Assembly (NCBI GenBank): GCA_016284575.1 | Contig: JAEEPD010000106.1 | Span: 1-5,763 of the forward strand | Direction: 5' to 3' | DNA from: Bacillota bacterium | GTDB taxonomy: Bacteria > Bacillota > Clostridia > Peptostreptococcales > Anaerovoracaceae | Length of the DNA stretch: 5,763 nt | Shown: positions 5,492 through 5,763 of the stretch, in pieces | How positions within the stretch are numbered: position 1 is the first letter of the stretch | Layout of the letters: every line of letters starts with the position of its first letter | The notes under the pieces: model-generated | What the model was told of the DNA's origin: nothing | What the model saw: only the letters and a program-made list of their open reading frames with translations | Databases searched by the model: none | Position numbers and translations under genes: made by a program

Positions 5492-5763
5492 TCGCATCAG
5501 TCCACCGCATACTGAAATTTTCAGGTCCCTTCGCAGGGCGGATCAGGGCTGCTTATCTTTTCAGCCTTCTCAAGTCCATCTGCAACAACCTGCCCATCAT
5601 GATATCGGTATACATCATCAACTCCCTTATGGAGGGCAGCTTCCGCATGCCCCACTGCATTTTCCTTGCCTGCCTCATGGTCCTGGTCCTGGTGCTGGGG
5701 GCACTTTTTCAGAACCTGGCAGACCGCTTTCAGTCCACCGCTGGCTACGAGGTCTTCGCAAAG
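5488..5763 (+). CDS. Second exporter-fold ABC half-transporter, N-terminal part (cut by window end)
   Basis: Ninety-two codons are visible and the frame is still open at the window edge. The start MIASVHRILKFSGPFAGRI has the short amphipathic lead-in, rich in basic and aromatic residues, seen before helix 1 of type IV (exporter-fold) ABC half-transporters. It parallels the VGKILKYTGSYRKYTFAAI stretch at the beginning of the exporter part of the upstream fusion. Membrane segments are predicted near residues 19-45 and 57-77, followed by the polar stretch ADRFQSTAGYEVFAK, which corresponds to the cytoplasmic extension after helix 2. The ATG overlaps the preceding stop (ATGA). By context it should be the heterodimer partner of the upstream exporter half and carry its own ATPase beyond the window; neither the ATPase nor the full length can be confirmed here. 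The family call rests on the parallel start, hydrophobic pattern and context. Confidence 0.8.
   Translation, partial: MIASVHRILKFSGPFAGRIRAAYLFSLLKSICNNLPIMISVYIINSLMEGSFRMPHCIFLACLMVLVLVLGALFQNLADRFQSTAGYEVFAK

Noticed and set aside
4976..5497. 173-codon open frame on the minus strand
   Set aside because: It is antisense to the third ATPase domain, whose signature and Walker B motifs are intact on the plus strand; no independent coding signal or binding site was seen.
1..5763. tRNA, rRNA, CRISPR array, insertion sequence, attachment site or riboswitch
   Set aside because: No clover-leaf, array of spaced repeats, transposase, flanking terminal repeats or recognisable aptamer core was seen; the gaps without genes (38-209 and 807-892) are accounted for by terminators, promoter and operator-like elements.

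Overview
The window looks like chromosomal DNA from an anaerobic, low-redundancy Bacillota (class Clostridia, Ruminococcus- or Lachnospiraceae-like). This is judged from strong AAGGAGG-type ribosome binding sites, tightly packed coding on one strand, a TTGACA/TATACT promoter, mixed AGG/CGC arginine codon use, and protein families common in gut Clostridia. Base composition is about half G+C or a little above by eye (not computed), and the taxonomic call is an inference.

Layout. Positions 1-89 hold the probable 3' edge of an upstream gene and its intrinsic terminator. Positions 90-209 are a regulatory region: a near-consensus sigma-A promoter with an extended -10, a Fur-box-like inverted repeat between -35 and -10, and a perfect 16-bp palindrome at the expected transcription start. 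Next come a TetR-family regulator (210-806) and a second intrinsic terminator (804-834). A five-component transport operon then runs to the window edge: an MptD/Trep_Strep-type ECF substrate-binding S protein (893-1507), an EcfT-type coupling protein (1507-2238), a 1080-residue three-ATPase fusion protein (2249-5491), and the first 92 codons of a second exporter-fold ABC half-transporter (5488-5763, cut by the window end). Junctions are TAATG, a ribosome binding site overlapping a stop codon, and ATGA, so the four transport genes are almost certainly co-transcribed and translationally coupled.

How the genes work together. S + T + a tandem pair of ECF ATPases make a complete, dedicated ECF importer for an unidentified micronutrient. 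The ATPase pair is fused in frame to a six-helix plus ATPase exporter-fold half-transporter, and the next gene supplies what should be its heterodimer partner. The D-loop of the fused half (ATAFVDPENE) resembles the IrtAB/YbtPQ group of exporter-fold proteins, some of which import metallophores. The operon therefore couples two mechanistically different ABC machines, one physically through the fusion, under a probable autoregulated TetR repressor.

The most unusual observations are the fusion itself, a dnaX-type A AAA AAG slippery heptamer in frame exactly in the fusion linker, and the layered promoter/operator architecture. The substrate is not readable from the sequence; iron, haem or metallophore-related cargo is a hypothesis only.
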